From Bacteroidota bacterium (GTDB lineage: Bacteria > Bacteroidota > Bacteroidia > Sphingobacteriales > Sphingobacteriaceae): a DNA stretch of 64,000 nt. How positions within the stretch are numbered: position 1 is the stretch's first letter; each line of letters starts with the position of its first letter. The position numbers were made by a program, and so were the translations under genes. Below, one piece after another: positions 17,724 through 26,552 of this stretch. The stretch lies in contig JAEYZM010000018.1 of NCBI GenBank assembly GCA_023427985.1, positions 1 through 64,000 on the forward strand. Direction: 5' to 3'. Below the pieces are notes generated by a model. It was not told the DNA's origin. It was given only the letters and a program-made list of their open reading frames with translations, and made no database searches.

Positions 17724-20351
17724 TTATCGGAACAATTCTATAAGTCCCGTACTAATTTTTGGATTCAATCCGCTAACGCGAATTTCTGAAAATTCTATGG
17801 TATAAAAATATACTCCAACAGGTAAATCTTCTCCTGAATTCTGATCCTTGCCATCCCAATTAATATCGGGATCGTTGGTTTTAAATACTTCTCTTCCGTA
17901 TCTGTTGTAAATAGTAATGGTTACACGATCTACGAATTTTTTCTCACCAGTTATTGGTCGGAATAAATCGTTTTTACCATCTCCATTTGGACTAAAGACA
18001 TTCGGCAATTTCAATTCTGGACAATTGTCTACACATACTACATTGCTTCGGTCCGACTCATTGTTGAATGAGTCAACTGCCGTGATAAAATAACAACCCG
18101 CACGAGAGAAAAACAAATTCACATCGTCGTAATTTAGAATACTCTTATCGTTTAAGCTTACAATGTTTACAAATTCTGCATTCTCAAAATCTGCTTTGTA
18201 AATTTTATAAGCCACTACATCTTCCGTGCAATTGGGATTGATGGTCCAAGTTAATTCGTTGCTAAAATCGTTACACGTTGAATCAACAGCTAACACTGGC
18301 GGACATGGTTTTTCGGTATCAATAATTTCAACACAAAATTCCTGAGATAAATTTATGAGTGGCACTTTAAATCCTCCACCCGAATATCGGCCAATGGTTT
18401 TTACATAATAGCAATACTCTTCACCATCAACCAATCCGGTGTCTATAAATGTATTGCTTTTAGAATATCCAATGGAATCAAACACTCCTGTTATTTCATT
18501 TAATCGGTATACCACTGAACTGTCGATGCTCCATGGCACTTGTTTCGTCCAGATCAAATTTGCTTGTCCATTTTCTGCCGATGTAGTGCTAAGAAATACC
18601 GAGCTTGCTGGTTTCGAATTTCCAATCACTGTGCCATTTGAAATTAATTCTATACGATAGGTGTATTGTACTTCACGCGTATTCAAATTAGTTTGCACCA
18701 ATACCGTATCTAAAATTTCGGCAAAGGAATTGTAAACATCGCTGCTCACTGTTGTAAATGTTGGATCTATTGAGCTACTGCGTTTCCAATTAATGGTATA
18801 GGGAGGTAAGTATTGTTGCGTGTCTAACTCCGTTGGTTTTGCATAAACTACCGAATCAATTCCGGCATTCAAATCGGTAGATAATATCGTAACGTTGGTA
18901 AGTGCAGGTAAATCCCTCGACAATACATTACATGTTTCCGCAGATGCGATGCTTTCTCCACCATCGGCAAAAAATGCAATGATTCTATAGCAATAATTAT
19001 TTCCGATGTTTAAGCCCTGTCCGTTATTGTTATCTCTGAAATTAAGCGTATTGATGTCGTTAATCGTTGTAACAAGTTCATAACCTCTGTTGGAAGGTAT
19101 ACCTGTTTCACATGCTTCAGGAGTATAAGGATTGCTACCAACCCGTCTATATATTTTATAACCAACCGCTCGTGCACAATTCACTATGTCCCAACTCAGA
19201 TTAATGCCATTACCAATTGCAACGGAATTGAAATTTGCAGGAGCAGGAGAGATCACCGTGATCTGCCAATCTTCTAAATCCACCAATTTAGGTGCACCAT
19301 TATCAACGGCTTTGAATACCACTTGATAGGGTTGTTTACGAACCGAGTTACAAGAACTAATCCAAGTAAAAGTTTGACTCACATTTCCAGTACTGGTATT
19401 GGGTTGAGGGAAGATTATGGTATCGGGTGGTCCCAATTCAAATGGTCCACCAGTTGCAGTAAGTGTTAATGCAGTTCCATCTGAATCGGAAGCGAAAATT
19501 GTTTTTTGTAAAATACTTCCTGCTACGATACAGGTATCGCGTAAAGGTCGTATAATAGGTGGTCTATTGTTGGTATTGATGATATCAATTTGCATATCGC
19601 GAACGATATAGCCGATGCGTTGATAGCTTCTAGTATTCGCAATGTATCGCCATTCTTCTACCATGATGGCAATGTTGAATAATCCCAATCGTATTGGATT
19701 TTCCCAAACCAATTGTCCGGTACGCGGATCAATTTCAAATTTTACCGATGCGTAGCCATTGGCAACATCAGGAAGCTGAAATCCAAATACATCTTCACCC
19801 ACTTCTTGTTTACAGGGCACAAGTTTGAAACTTAAGCTATCGCCATCTACATCGTAAGCATTGGGATTGTGCACAAATAATTTATTGATGCCTCCAAAAT
19901 CAATGGGTTCAAGCAATAGGATAGGAGAATTGTTGAATCCAATGAAAGGGTTAATCACCAATTGAGTTTCTACATAGAAAGGTGTGTTTACAGAATTAAT
20001 CATATTCTGCACATTTACGTTTCTGTTCGGATCCTGGTAACTAATAGTATAAGTAGAATAGCCCGGGAAAGTATGAATGAATTTATATCGATTTCTTTGT
20101 ATGAAGGTACCTTGTAATATTAAACGTTCAGAGCGCGGACTCTCAGAGCTGGTGCCATCGCCAAAGTTTAAAATGGCTGTAGGTCGGTCGGCATTACCCG
20201 GATTGCTAACATCGGTAAAAGTGGTAAGCGTAAATTCATATTGTAAAGCACTAATCTGTCTGTAGGTAATCTCTCCAGCCCTGTTATGAGTAGCTAGAGC
20301 GATATTCGCATAGAATAGTATAAAAATGAATATCCGTAAAACTTTTACCAT
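17724..20351 (-). CDS. T9SS-exported gliding-motility-associated (type B) surface protein
   Basis: An 875-residue secreted protein. Its signal peptide ends NIALATHNRAGEITY (cleavage near residue 20), the usual start of a large Bacteroidota family. The N-terminal ~250 residues contain ILNFGDGTSSESPRSERL and FVHNPNAYDVDGDSLSF (cadherin-like calcium motif DVDGDSL). A middle region of fibronectin III-like modules follows (about 370-770; NLSWDIVNCARAVGYKIYRR, ELTWTINPNCTEDVVAYKIY). The C-terminus is the type B sorting domain (KLPNVFSPNGDGKNDLFRP, IYNRYGREVF). It is unrelated to the choice-of-anchor L pair outside the sorting domain. Likely surface-exposed; function unknown. Confidence 0.83.
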   Translation of the reverse strand: MVKVLRIFIFILFYANIALATHNRAGEITYRQISALQYEFTLTTFTDVSNPGNADRPTAILNFGDGTSSESPRSERLILQGTFIQRNRYKFIHTFPGYSTYTISYQDPNRNVNVQNMINSVNTPFYVETQLVINPFIGFNNSPILLLEPIDFGGINKLFVHNPNAYDVDGDSLSFKLVPCKQEVGEDVFGFQLPDVANGYASVKFEIDPRTGQLVWENPIRLGLFNIAIMVEEWRYIANTRSYQRIGYIVRDMQIDIINTNNRPPIIRPLRDTCIVAGSILQKTIFASDSDGTALTLTATGGPFELGPPDTIIFPQPNTSTGNVSQTFTWISSCNSVRKQPYQVVFKAVDNGAPKLVDLEDWQITVISPAPANFNSVAIGNGINLSWDIVNCARAVGYKIYRRVGSNPYTPEACETGIPSNRGYELVTTINDINTLNFRDNNNGQGLNIGNNYCYRIIAFFADGGESIASAETCNVLSRDLPALTNVTILSTDLNAGIDSVVYAKPTELDTQQYLPPYTINWKRSSSIDPTFTTVSSDVYNSFAEILDTVLVQTNLNTREVQYTYRIELISNGTVIGNSKPASSVFLSTTSAENGQANLIWTKQVPWSIDSSVVYRLNEITGVFDSIGYSKSNTFIDTGLVDGEEYCYYVKTIGRYSGGGFKVPLINLSQEFCVEIIDTEKPCPPVLAVDSTCNDFSNELTWTINPNCTEDVVAYKIYKADFENAEFVNIVSLNDKSILNYDDVNLFFSRAGCYFITAVDSFNNESDRSNVVCVDNCPELKLPNVFSPNGDGKNDLFRPITGEKKFVDRVTITIYNRYGREVFKTNDPDINWDGKDQNSGEDLPVGVYFYTIEFSEIRVSGLNPKISTGLIELFR

Positions 20352-20402
20352 ACATGAGCTACAACAACTAATATACCATTTTAGTGTGGATTGTGAATAA
20401 TT

Positions 20403-21890
20403 TTATTGTTTTCTATTCTTAATCCAGTTGCTGTTTTCTTCTTGAGAACTTACGTTGCTTTGCAATGATTTGGATTTCTTGCTGTTTAATATGCTGGAGA
20501 TGCTTAATGCAGCAACCATTGCCTCATCCTCTTTATACTCTTGTAAATACTCTGGTTTAAAATGATTCTTCACAAAATGCGTGTCGAAATTTCCGGATCT
20601 AAAGGCCTCGTGTTGCATTACAAATTTCCCAAAACCTAATGTTGTTTCGATGCCAGTAATTTCATAATCTTCAATAGCACGAATCATGCGCTCTATCGCT
20701 TCTTCTCTGTCCTTACCATGTGTGACTAATTTTGCAATCATTGGGTCGTAATAAATTGGAATCTCCATTCCCTCTACAAAGCCATCGTCTACACGTACTC
20801 CTAAGCCTTGAGGGATTTTATAAGTTTGTAATTTGCCAATATCTGGTAAGAAATTATTCGCTGGATCTTCTGCATAAACCCTTAGTTCTACTGCATGTCC
20901 ATTAATAGAAAGATCTTCTTGATTAAAACTTAATTTTTCCCCTCTTGCAATTTTTATCTGCTCTTTCACCAAATCAACTCCAGTAATTAATTCCGTGACG
21001 GGATGCTCCACTTGCAAACGCGTATTCATCTCCAAGAAATAAAAATCCTTATTGTTCTCTAAGATAAATTCCACCGTTCCCGCTCCCGTATAATTACAAG
21101 AACGCGCAACGTTCACTGCGCATTCGCCCATCGCTTTACGAATTTCTGGTGTCAACACTGCAGAAGGTGCTTCTTCCACTACTTTCTGATGTCGGCGTTG
21201 CACCGAACATTCCCGCTCAAACAAATACACAATGTTTCCAAAATTATCGCCTAATACTTGTATCTCGATGTGTCGGGGCGAGCCAACGTATCGCTCAATA
21301 AATACTGAACCATCGCCAAAGGCCGATGTTGCTTCGCTCACTGCCAATTGCATTTGCTCTTCAAAATCTTCTACGCGTTCAACAATGCGCATCCCTTTTC
21401 CACCACCACCGGCAGCTGCTTTAATTAAAATAGGAAAACCTACTTCTATGGCTCTGTTTTTCGCTTCATTCACATCTTTAATGGCTTCCTCCGTTCCAGG
21501 AACCATGGGGATATTATATTTCATTGCAGCAGCTTTCGCACTTAATTTATTCCCCATTATTTCCATTGCCTCTGGCGATGGTCCAATGAGTGTAAGTCCA
21601 GCTGCTTTAACTCTTCTGGCAAATTCGGCGTTTTCCGACAAAAATCCGTAACCGGGATGAATGCCTTCTGCACCTGTCTGTTTACAAGCATCTATAATTT
21701 TATCGATCACCAAATAGGATTGGTTCGATGCAGCGGGGCCAATGAACACCGCCTCATCGGCATACAATACATGCGGCGATAAACGATCTGGTTCCGAATA
21801 AACCGCTACGGTTTGAATGCCCATTTCTTTTGCAGAACGCATAATGCGCAATGCGATTTCTCCTCTGTTTGCAACTAATATCTTTTTCAA
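20403..21890 (-). CDS. accC: Biotin carboxylase subunit of an acyl-CoA carboxylase
   Basis: A 495-residue ATP-grasp enzyme that carboxylates biotin on its carrier protein using ATP and bicarbonate. Signatures are KKILVANRGEIALRIMRSA at the start, GIHPGYGFLSENAEFA, the glycine-rich AAAGGGGKGMRIV loop, RHIEIQVLGD, ERECSVQRRHQKVVEEAPS, and FLEMNTRLQVEHPVTE. It is longer than housekeeping AccC (about 450) because of a ~45-residue C-terminal tail rich in Ser and Asn. It could therefore serve a propionyl-CoA or related carboxylase instead of acetyl-CoA carboxylase; no partner subunit is adjacent. It is divergent from ccmB. Confidence 0.88.
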   Translation of the reverse strand: MKKILVANRGEIALRIMRSAKEMGIQTVAVYSEPDRLSPHVLYADEAVFIGPAASNQSYLVIDKIIDACKQTGAEGIHPGYGFLSENAEFARRVKAAGLTLIGPSPEAMEIMGNKLSAKAAAMKYNIPMVPGTEEAIKDVNEAKNRAIEVGFPILIKAAAGGGGKGMRIVERVEDFEEQMQLAVSEATSAFGDGSVFIERYVGSPRHIEIQVLGDNFGNIVYLFERECSVQRRHQKVVEEAPSAVLTPEIRKAMGECAVNVARSCNYTGAGTVEFILENNKDFYFLEMNTRLQVEHPVTELITGVDLVKEQIKIARGEKLSFNQEDLSINGHAVELRVYAEDPANNFLPDIGKLQTYKIPQGLGVRVDDGFVEGMEIPIYYDPMIAKLVTHGKDREEAIERMIRAIEDYEITGIETTLGFGKFVMQHEAFRSGNFDTHFVKNHFKPEYLQEYKEDEAMVAALSISSILNSKKSKSLQSNVSSQEENSNWIKNRKQ

Positions 21891-21965
21891 TGGATCTCTG
21901 TTAAAATTTGATGTAAAAATATTATTTGTTTTGAATTTAGCGGAATTAATTCAGAGATTTGCTCA

Positions 21966-22625
21966 ATGATTCTACAATCAGAGCTTAAAGCCTTGTTAAA
22001 GAAGGAAGTATTAATTGAATGGCGAAATAAGTATTCGTTCAACGGCATTTTGCTCTATGTGTTTTCCACCGTATTTATCTGTTACCTCTCTTTTAAACAA
22101 ATCAATCCGCTTACGTGGAATGCATTGTTTTGGATCATCCTGCTCTTTGCATCGGTCAATACCATTGCAAAAAGTTTCATGCAGGAAAGTAAGGGTAGGT
22201 ACTTGTATTTTTATTCCATAGCATCGGCACAAAGTATCATTGTTGCAAAAATTATTTACAACAGTGTGCTTATGTTTATCATCTCTATCATTTGCTATTT
22301 GTTTTATGCAGTGGTGTTTAAAAATCCGGTCGATGATCCCATGCTGTATTTGCTTGCAGTGTTCTTAGGCGGACTAAGCTTTTCAACCGTGTTAACAATG
22401 GTCTCTGCCATCTCTTCGAAGGTCAATAACAATACTACCTTGATGGCTATTTTAAGTTTTCCAATTATGCTACCATTACTCATGTTACTCATCAAATTAT
22501 CGAAAAATGCGATCGATGGTTTGGAGCGTTCCGTGAGTTATAATGAGATACTTGCAATTTTACTTATCAACATCATAACAATTGCTATTTCTTTATTGTT
22601 ATTTCCTTACATTTGGCGAGATTAA
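21966..22625 (+). CDS. ccmB: Heme exporter subunit CcmB
   Basis: A 219-residue inner-membrane protein with about six hydrophobic spans. The start LKALLKKEVLIEWRNKYSFNGI is typical of CcmB, the membrane subunit of the CcmABC(D) complex that supplies heme to CcmE for cytochrome c maturation. The ATPase CcmA is not adjacent: upstream is the divergent biotin carboxylase. ccmC begins 2 bases downstream. Confidence 0.9.
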   Translation: MILQSELKALLKKEVLIEWRNKYSFNGILLYVFSTVFICYLSFKQINPLTWNALFWIILLFASVNTIAKSFMQESKGRYLYFYSIASAQSIIVAKIIYNSVLMFIISIICYLFYAVVFKNPVDDPMLYLLAVFLGGLSFSTVLTMVSAISSKVNNNTTLMAILSFPIMLPLLMLLIKLSKNAIDGLERSVSYNEILAILLINIITIAISLLLFPYIWRD

Positions 22626-22627
22626 AT

Positions 22628-23284
22628 ATGAAAAATTATTGGTGGAAAGCAGTAGCTATACTGTTGATTTTATTCTCAATTATTCAAGGTTTATTGGCCG
22701 ATGTACCAAGGCTACCCATCCTTCATGAGTCCATTCGAAATGTGTACTTTCATGTACCAATGTGGTTTGCCATGATTGTGCTTTTTGTAATCAATGCAGT
22801 GTACAGCATTAAGTATTTACGCAATTCAAATACATTGAACGATGCATGGGCAGAAGCTGCAGCACATGTAGGGGTTTTGTTAGGAATACTTGGAATCATA
22901 ACAGGAATGGTTTGGGCTAAATATACTTGGGGAGAAGCTTGGAGCAATGATCCGAAACAAAATTCAGCAGCCATTGCACTCTTAGTATATTTTGCATATT
23001 TCGTATTACGCGGTTCTGTTGATGATGAACAAAAGCGCGCGAAAATTTCTGCTGTATACAATGTGTTTGCTTTTCCTATTATGATTGTGTTGGTGTTTAT
23101 ATTACCTCGTATGACCGACTCCTTACATCCAGGTAATGGTGGGAATCCGGGTTTCAATACCTACGATATGGACAATAACATGCGCAAGGTATTTTATCCT
23201 GCAGTAATGGGATGGATATTGATGGGAGTGTGGATTGCTCAATTAAAATTTAGATTCAAAAAACTTAAAGATACGCAAGAGTAA
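22628..23284 (+). CDS. ccmC: Cytochrome c maturation protein CcmC (heme handling)
   Basis: A 218-residue six-span membrane protein. The tryptophan-rich heme motif is present in shortened form (VWAKYTWGEAWSNDPKQNSA, matching the WGxxWxxDPK pattern), and histidines lie in NVYFHVPMWF and, at the far end, SLHPGN. CcmC presents heme and attaches it to CcmE. I start it at the ATG at 22628; an in-frame TTG at 22613 lies inside ccmB and adds only five residues. It is followed by a CcmD-like gene after 1 base. Confidence 0.92.
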   Translation: MKNYWWKAVAILLILFSIIQGLLADVPRLPILHESIRNVYFHVPMWFAMIVLFVINAVYSIKYLRNSNTLNDAWAEAAAHVGVLLGILGIITGMVWAKYTWGEAWSNDPKQNSAAIALLVYFAYFVLRGSVDDEQKRAKISAVYNVFAFPIMIVLVFILPRMTDSLHPGNGGNPGFNTYDMDNNMRKVFYPAVMGWILMGVWIAQLKFRFKKLKDTQE

Positions 23285-23285
23285 G

Positions 23286-23498
23286 ATGAAGAAATTAATA
23301 TTATTTGGCTTCGCCTTGTTTTTCAGCATTTTAAGCTATGCTCAAGATGCGAATGGAGTAGAAATGGCAGAGGCATTAAGAAGCTCTGGAAAAATCTACG
23401 TTGTAGTTGCTAGCATTGCTGTGATATTCATAGGAATTGTGATTTATCTCATAAGTCTAGACCGACGTTTAGGTAAATTAGAAAAAGAACAGAAATAA
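23286..23498 (+). CDS. ccmD: CcmD-family small membrane protein
   Basis: A 70-residue protein with an N-terminal signal-like segment (ILFGFALFFSILSYAQ), one central membrane span (YVVVASIAVIFIGIVIYLISL) and a charged cytosolic tail (DRRLGKLEKEQK). This is the Bacteroidota CcmD form, longer than the ~60-residue enterobacterial protein because of the extra N-terminal segment. CcmD helps release holo-CcmE from CcmABC. Its position directly after ccmC supports the call. Confidence 0.78.
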   Translation: MKKLILFGFALFFSILSYAQDANGVEMAEALRSSGKIYVVVASIAVIFIGIVIYLISLDRRLGKLEKEQK

Positions 23499-23499
23499 T

Positions 23500-23530
23500 T
23501 TGCGAATGATAATTTTTAATTAAACATTTG
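23500..23530 (+). promoter_or_regulatory. Putative promoter of glutamate dehydrogenase gene
   Basis: TTG at 23500-23502 and AACATTTG at 23523-23530 are 20 bases apart. The second differs from TAnnTTTG at one position. This would give a ~50-base leader before the ATG at 23584, consistent with separate, strong transcription of this codon-optimised gene. Confidence 0.4.
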
Positions 23531-23583
23531 CTACAGATTTATAATAGAACAATTCAAAATTTACTAAACAAAAAATAGTATTT

Positions 23584-25029
23584 ATGGCTAAAACCGTAAA
23601 ATCAAATGCAGCATCGCACGAGACCAATTTTTTTGACGATGTTTGTCAGTTCTTTGATAAAGCAGCTAGCTTTACAAAGCATCCCCAAGGTTTATTAAAC
23701 CAAATCAAAACATGTAACAGTGTTTACCGTTTCCAATTTCCTATTAGAAAAGAGAACGGGTCTATTGAAGTAATTGATGCATGGAGAGTTGAACACTCAC
23801 ATCATAAATTACCAACTAAAGGTGGAATTCGTTACTCAGAAATGGTGAACGAAGATGAAGTGATGGCATTAGCAGCTTTGATGACTTACAAATGTGCGAT
23901 TGTAAACGTAGCATTTGGTGGTGCAAAAGGTGGTGTGAAAATCAATCCTAAAAACTACACAGTTGGTGAATTAGAAAACATTACTCGTAGGTATACATCG
24001 GAATTAATTAAGAAAAATTTCATCGGTCCTGGTATCGACGTTCCTGCTCCAGATTATGGTACAGGTGAAAGAGAAATGTCGTGGATCGTAGATACATACG
24101 CAACGTTCAATCCGGGTTCATTAGATGCGAGTGCTTGTGTTACAGGTAAACCTATTTCACAATCGGGTATCAACGGACGTAGAGAAGCAACAGGTAGAGG
24201 TGTATTTTTCGCAGTAAGAGAATGCGTTTCAGTTGCTGAGGATATGAAGAAATTAGGCTTAACTGCTGGTTTAGAAGGTAAGCGCGTAATTGTTCAAGGA
24301 TTAGGAAACGTAGGTTTCTATTCTGCGAAATTCATTCAAGAAGGTGGAGGTATTATCGTAGGTCTTTGTGAATACGAAGGTGCTATCTACAACCCAAAAG
24401 GTTTAGATGTTGAAAAAGTTTTTGAACACAGAAAGAAAACGGGTTCAATCTTAGGATATAAAGGTGCTACAAAAGAATTCAAAAATTCTTCAGTAGGATT
24501 AGAGCAAGATTGCGATATCTTAGTACCAGCAGCTTTAGAGAATCAGGTTACCATCAACAACATCAAAAAAATCAAAGCAAAAATTATTGCTGAAGGTGCT
24601 AACGGACCTACAACTCCAGAAGCAGCGGATTGGTTTGTGAAGAATCAAGGTATCATCATTCCTGATGCATATTGCAATGCAGGTGGTGTAACTGTTTCTT
24701 ATTTCGAGTGGTTGAAAAACTTATCGCATGTAGCATTTGGACGTATGGACAAACGTTACGAAGAGAATGCAAACAGAACATTGGTGGATACTATTGAAAA
24801 AGCTACAGGTGTAAAATTGTCGGCCGATCAAAGAAAAGCAATCGTTAAAGGTCCAGATGAATTGGAATTAGTAAATTCTGGTTTAGAAGAAACAATGATT
24901 CGTTCGTACCATGAGATTCGCGAAATCAAAATTCAAAACAAGAAAATTGAAAGTTTAAGAACTGCAGCTCTTGTTAGTGCAATTGATAAAATCGCAGTAT
25001 CTTATATGAACTTAGGTATCTTCCCGTGA
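23584..25029 (+). CDS. gdhA: Glu/Leu/Phe/Val dehydrogenase (glutamate dehydrogenase)
   Basis: A 481-residue hexameric-type dehydrogenase interconverting glutamate and 2-oxoglutarate plus ammonia. Motifs are HHKLPTKGGIRYSE (substrate-binding Lys), MTYKCAIVNVAFGGAKGGV (catalytic Lys), GPGIDVPAPDYGTGEREM, the Rossmann fingerprint VQGLGNVGFYSA, and ANGPTTPEA. It is longer than small catabolic GDHs (~420) with a C-terminal extension of about 40 residues. Codons are visibly biased (GGT, GTA, AAC), suggesting high expression. It sits between ccmBCD and the LuxR-like gene and ends in a clear terminator. Confidence 0.92.
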   Translation: MAKTVKSNAASHETNFFDDVCQFFDKAASFTKHPQGLLNQIKTCNSVYRFQFPIRKENGSIEVIDAWRVEHSHHKLPTKGGIRYSEMVNEDEVMALAALMTYKCAIVNVAFGGAKGGVKINPKNYTVGELENITRRYTSELIKKNFIGPGIDVPAPDYGTGEREMSWIVDTYATFNPGSLDASACVTGKPISQSGINGRREATGRGVFFAVRECVSVAEDMKKLGLTAGLEGKRVIVQGLGNVGFYSAKFIQEGGGIIVGLCEYEGAIYNPKGLDVEKVFEHRKKTGSILGYKGATKEFKNSSVGLEQDCDILVPAALENQVTINNIKKIKAKIIAEGANGPTTPEAADWFVKNQGIIIPDAYCNAGGVTVSYFEWLKNLSHVAFGRMDKRYEENANRTLVDTIEKATGVKLSADQRKAIVKGPDELELVNSGLEETMIRSYHEIREIKIQNKKIESLRTAALVSAIDKIAVSYMNLGIFP

Positions 25030-25050
25030 TCGATACAAAATATCATACTG

Positions 25051-25080
25051 AAAAGCCGAAGATATTCTTCGGCTTTTTTT
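25051..25080 (+). terminator. Rho-independent terminator after gdhA
   Basis: AAAAGCCGAAG and CTTCGGCTTTT form a perfect 11-base-pair stem with an ATATT-type loop, followed by a long T run. It starts 22 bases after the glutamate dehydrogenase stop codon. Confidence 0.92.
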
Positions 25081-25092
25081 ATTTTTGATGGT

Positions 25093-25518
25093 ATGAAGAA
25101 ATACATTTTAATGTATGCATTGAGTTTTGCATTGCTCGTTATTTGCTTGCAATTTCTCGAATATAAATTATGGACGCATGCGATGAATCGCGATGTGTAC
25201 ACTTCTATTATTGCATTGCTGTTTTTAGGATTGGGAATTTATTTAAGCAGCATTGTTTTTAAAAACAAACATCAATCAACAGCGACTGAGCTTCCTCTTG
25301 CAGAACAAATCATAAGTGCTCAACACATCGACCTAAGTGCACGTGAATTAGAAGTACTACAATTGATGTCTAAGGGTTGTTCTAATAAAGAAATTGCTGA
25401 AAAACTTTTTGTGTCTTTGAATACCATTAAAACTCACACATCAAATATTTATTTGAAACTCGAAGTGGGGAATCGCACGCAAGCAATTGTAAAAGCCAGA
25501 GAATTAGGCGTTTTGTAA
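25093..25518 (+). CDS. Membrane-anchored LuxR-type transcription regulator
   Basis: A 141-residue protein with two hydrophobic spans in its first 57 residues (YILMYALSFALLVICLQFL and SIIALLFLGLGIYLSSIVF). A LuxR/GerE helix-turn-helix follows (residues ~78-141: LSARELEVLQLMSKGCSNKEIAEKLF and NTIKTHTSNIYLKLEVGNRTQA). No sensor domain is seen. Such one-piece membrane-bound LuxR proteins in Bacteroidota often neighbour DUF4199 genes, as here. An inverted repeat just downstream (25557-25589) is a candidate binding site. Confidence 0.85.
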   Translation: MKKYILMYALSFALLVICLQFLEYKLWTHAMNRDVYTSIIALLFLGLGIYLSSIVFKNKHQSTATELPLAEQIISAQHIDLSARELEVLQLMSKGCSNKEIAEKLFVSLNTIKTHTSNIYLKLEVGNRTQAIVKARELGVL

Positions 25519-25556
25519 TCTCATACTTTAGTACTATTTTCAATAATATTTTAAAA

Positions 25557-25589
25557 TCACCCAAATGGGTGAGAAATCTTTACCCATTT
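25557..25589 (+). promoter_or_regulatory. Nested inverted repeats, candidate operator
   Basis: TCACCCAAATGGGTGA (25557-25572) is a perfect palindrome. Its right half also pairs with a later copy, AAATGGGT (25563-25570) with ACCCATTT (25582-25589), so two mutually exclusive hairpins are possible. It lies in the 100-base gap between the LuxR-like gene and the DUF4199 gene, 30 bases before the latter's start. It could be a binding site for the LuxR protein or an RNA structure. Confidence 0.45.
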
Positions 25590-25618
25590 TCCTCCTCCTT
25601 TGAGAAAAAATTAAACAT

Positions 25619-26134
25619 ATGAAAAAAACAATTTTAAACAACGGTATTTATTCGGGCTTATTGGTAGCCTTGTTCATGAGCATCTCCTCGTATTTTATGA
25701 TGGACGATGGAATGCATTTCGACTATGGAATGTATTGGGGTTTTGCCTCGCAAATTATTGCTTTAAGTTTTGTGTTTATTGGCATCCGACAGTACAGAAA
25801 TACTTACGGTGCTGGTAAAATTTCTTTTGGCAAAGCTTTTAGTGTGGGCATTAGCATTGTGCTTATTGCATCGGTATTTTACGTGCTTACTTGGGAAGTG
25901 GTATTTAATTTCTTCGCAAGTGATTTCATGGTGCATTACACAGAGTATGAAATCAAGCAGCGTACACTGGCGGGACTATCGGGTGCCGAATTAGAAACAT
26001 TTAAATCCGAAATGGCACAAATGACACAAGATTACAACAAGGCCTATGTGAGAATGCCTTATACTTTTGCAGAGATTTTCCCAACAGGTTTAATCTTAAC
26101 ACTTATTGCATCACTAGTCTACAGAAAAAAATAA
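25619..26134 (+). CDS. DUF4199-family membrane protein
   Basis: A 171-residue protein with four hydrophobic spans (GLLVALFMSISSYFMM, YWGFASQIIALSFVFIGI, FSVGISIVLIASVFYVLTW, TGLILTLIASLVYR). A soluble segment between the third and fourth contains many Met and Gln residues (ETFKSEMAQMTQDYNKAYVRMP). This is the layout of DUF4199, a Bacteroidota family of unknown function. It overlaps the following VOC gene by one base. A second DUF4199 protein is at 50517. Confidence 0.82.
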   Translation: MKKTILNNGIYSGLLVALFMSISSYFMMDDGMHFDYGMYWGFASQIIALSFVFIGIRQYRNTYGAGKISFGKAFSVGISIVLIASVFYVLTWEVVFNFFASDFMVHYTEYEIKQRTLAGLSGAELETFKSEMAQMTQDYNKAYVRMPYTFAEIFPTGLILTLIASLVYRKK

Positions 26135-26496
26135 TGAAGGTAACAGGTATTGGCGGGGTGTTTTTCAAAGCGAAGGACCCCGCTACCCTTAGAGAATGGT
26201 ACAAGGAAATGTTGGGCATCGACTATGAAAGTTGGGGTTCAATCTTTTTTTGGAAAGATCAACCAAAGGGAAGTACTAGCTTTTCCATTTTCAAGGAGGA
26301 TTCAACGTATTACGAAAATAATTTCATGATTAATTTTCGGGTCGATGCACTGCTACCCTTAATGGATAAGCTAAAAGCAGCGGGAGTGAAGATTGCGGGC
26401 GATGTTCAAGAAGAAAGTTATGGGAAATTCGCTTGGATTTACGACCCTGAGGGCAACCGATTGGAACTTTGGGAGCCCAATGACGATGCATTGTAA
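26134..26496 (+). CDS. VOC-family (glyoxalase-like) protein
   Basis: A 120-residue single-module vicinal-oxygen-chelate protein. It shows the paired beta-alpha-beta pattern: MKVTGIGGVFFKAKDPATLREWYKEMLGI at the start, and WIYDPEGNRLELWEP at the end with the metal-ligand Glu. The first metal position, often His, is Gly-Gly-Val here, so metal binding may be changed. The family includes glyoxalase I, dioxygenases and antibiotic-resistance proteins; the substrate is unknown. The start codon overlaps the DUF4199 stop (TAATG). Confidence 0.82.
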   Translation: MKVTGIGGVFFKAKDPATLREWYKEMLGIDYESWGSIFFWKDQPKGSTSFSIFKEDSTYYENNFMINFRVDALLPLMDKLKAAGVKIAGDVQEESYGKFAWIYDPEGNRLELWEPNDDAL

Positions 26497-26533
26497 AAAG
26501 TTTGTTCAAACATATATTGCGTCTTTTAGTTAG

Positions 26534-26541
26534 TATATTTG
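26534..26541 (+). promoter_or_regulatory. Putative -7 element of ABC exporter gene
   Basis: TATATTTG, a perfect TAnnTTTG match, ends 11 bases before the ATG at 26553. The nearest TTG (26517-26519) is only 14 bases upstream, shorter than the consensus spacing. The placement supports the ATG at 26553 over the upstream in-frame TTG at 26502. Confidence 0.45.
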
Positions 26542-26552
26542 TCGCATCATAT

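Noticed and set aside
26502..26552. TTG start of the ABC exporter
   Set aside because: The extra 17 residues are not part of the family and contain a promoter-like TATATTTG; the ATG at 26553 is preferred.
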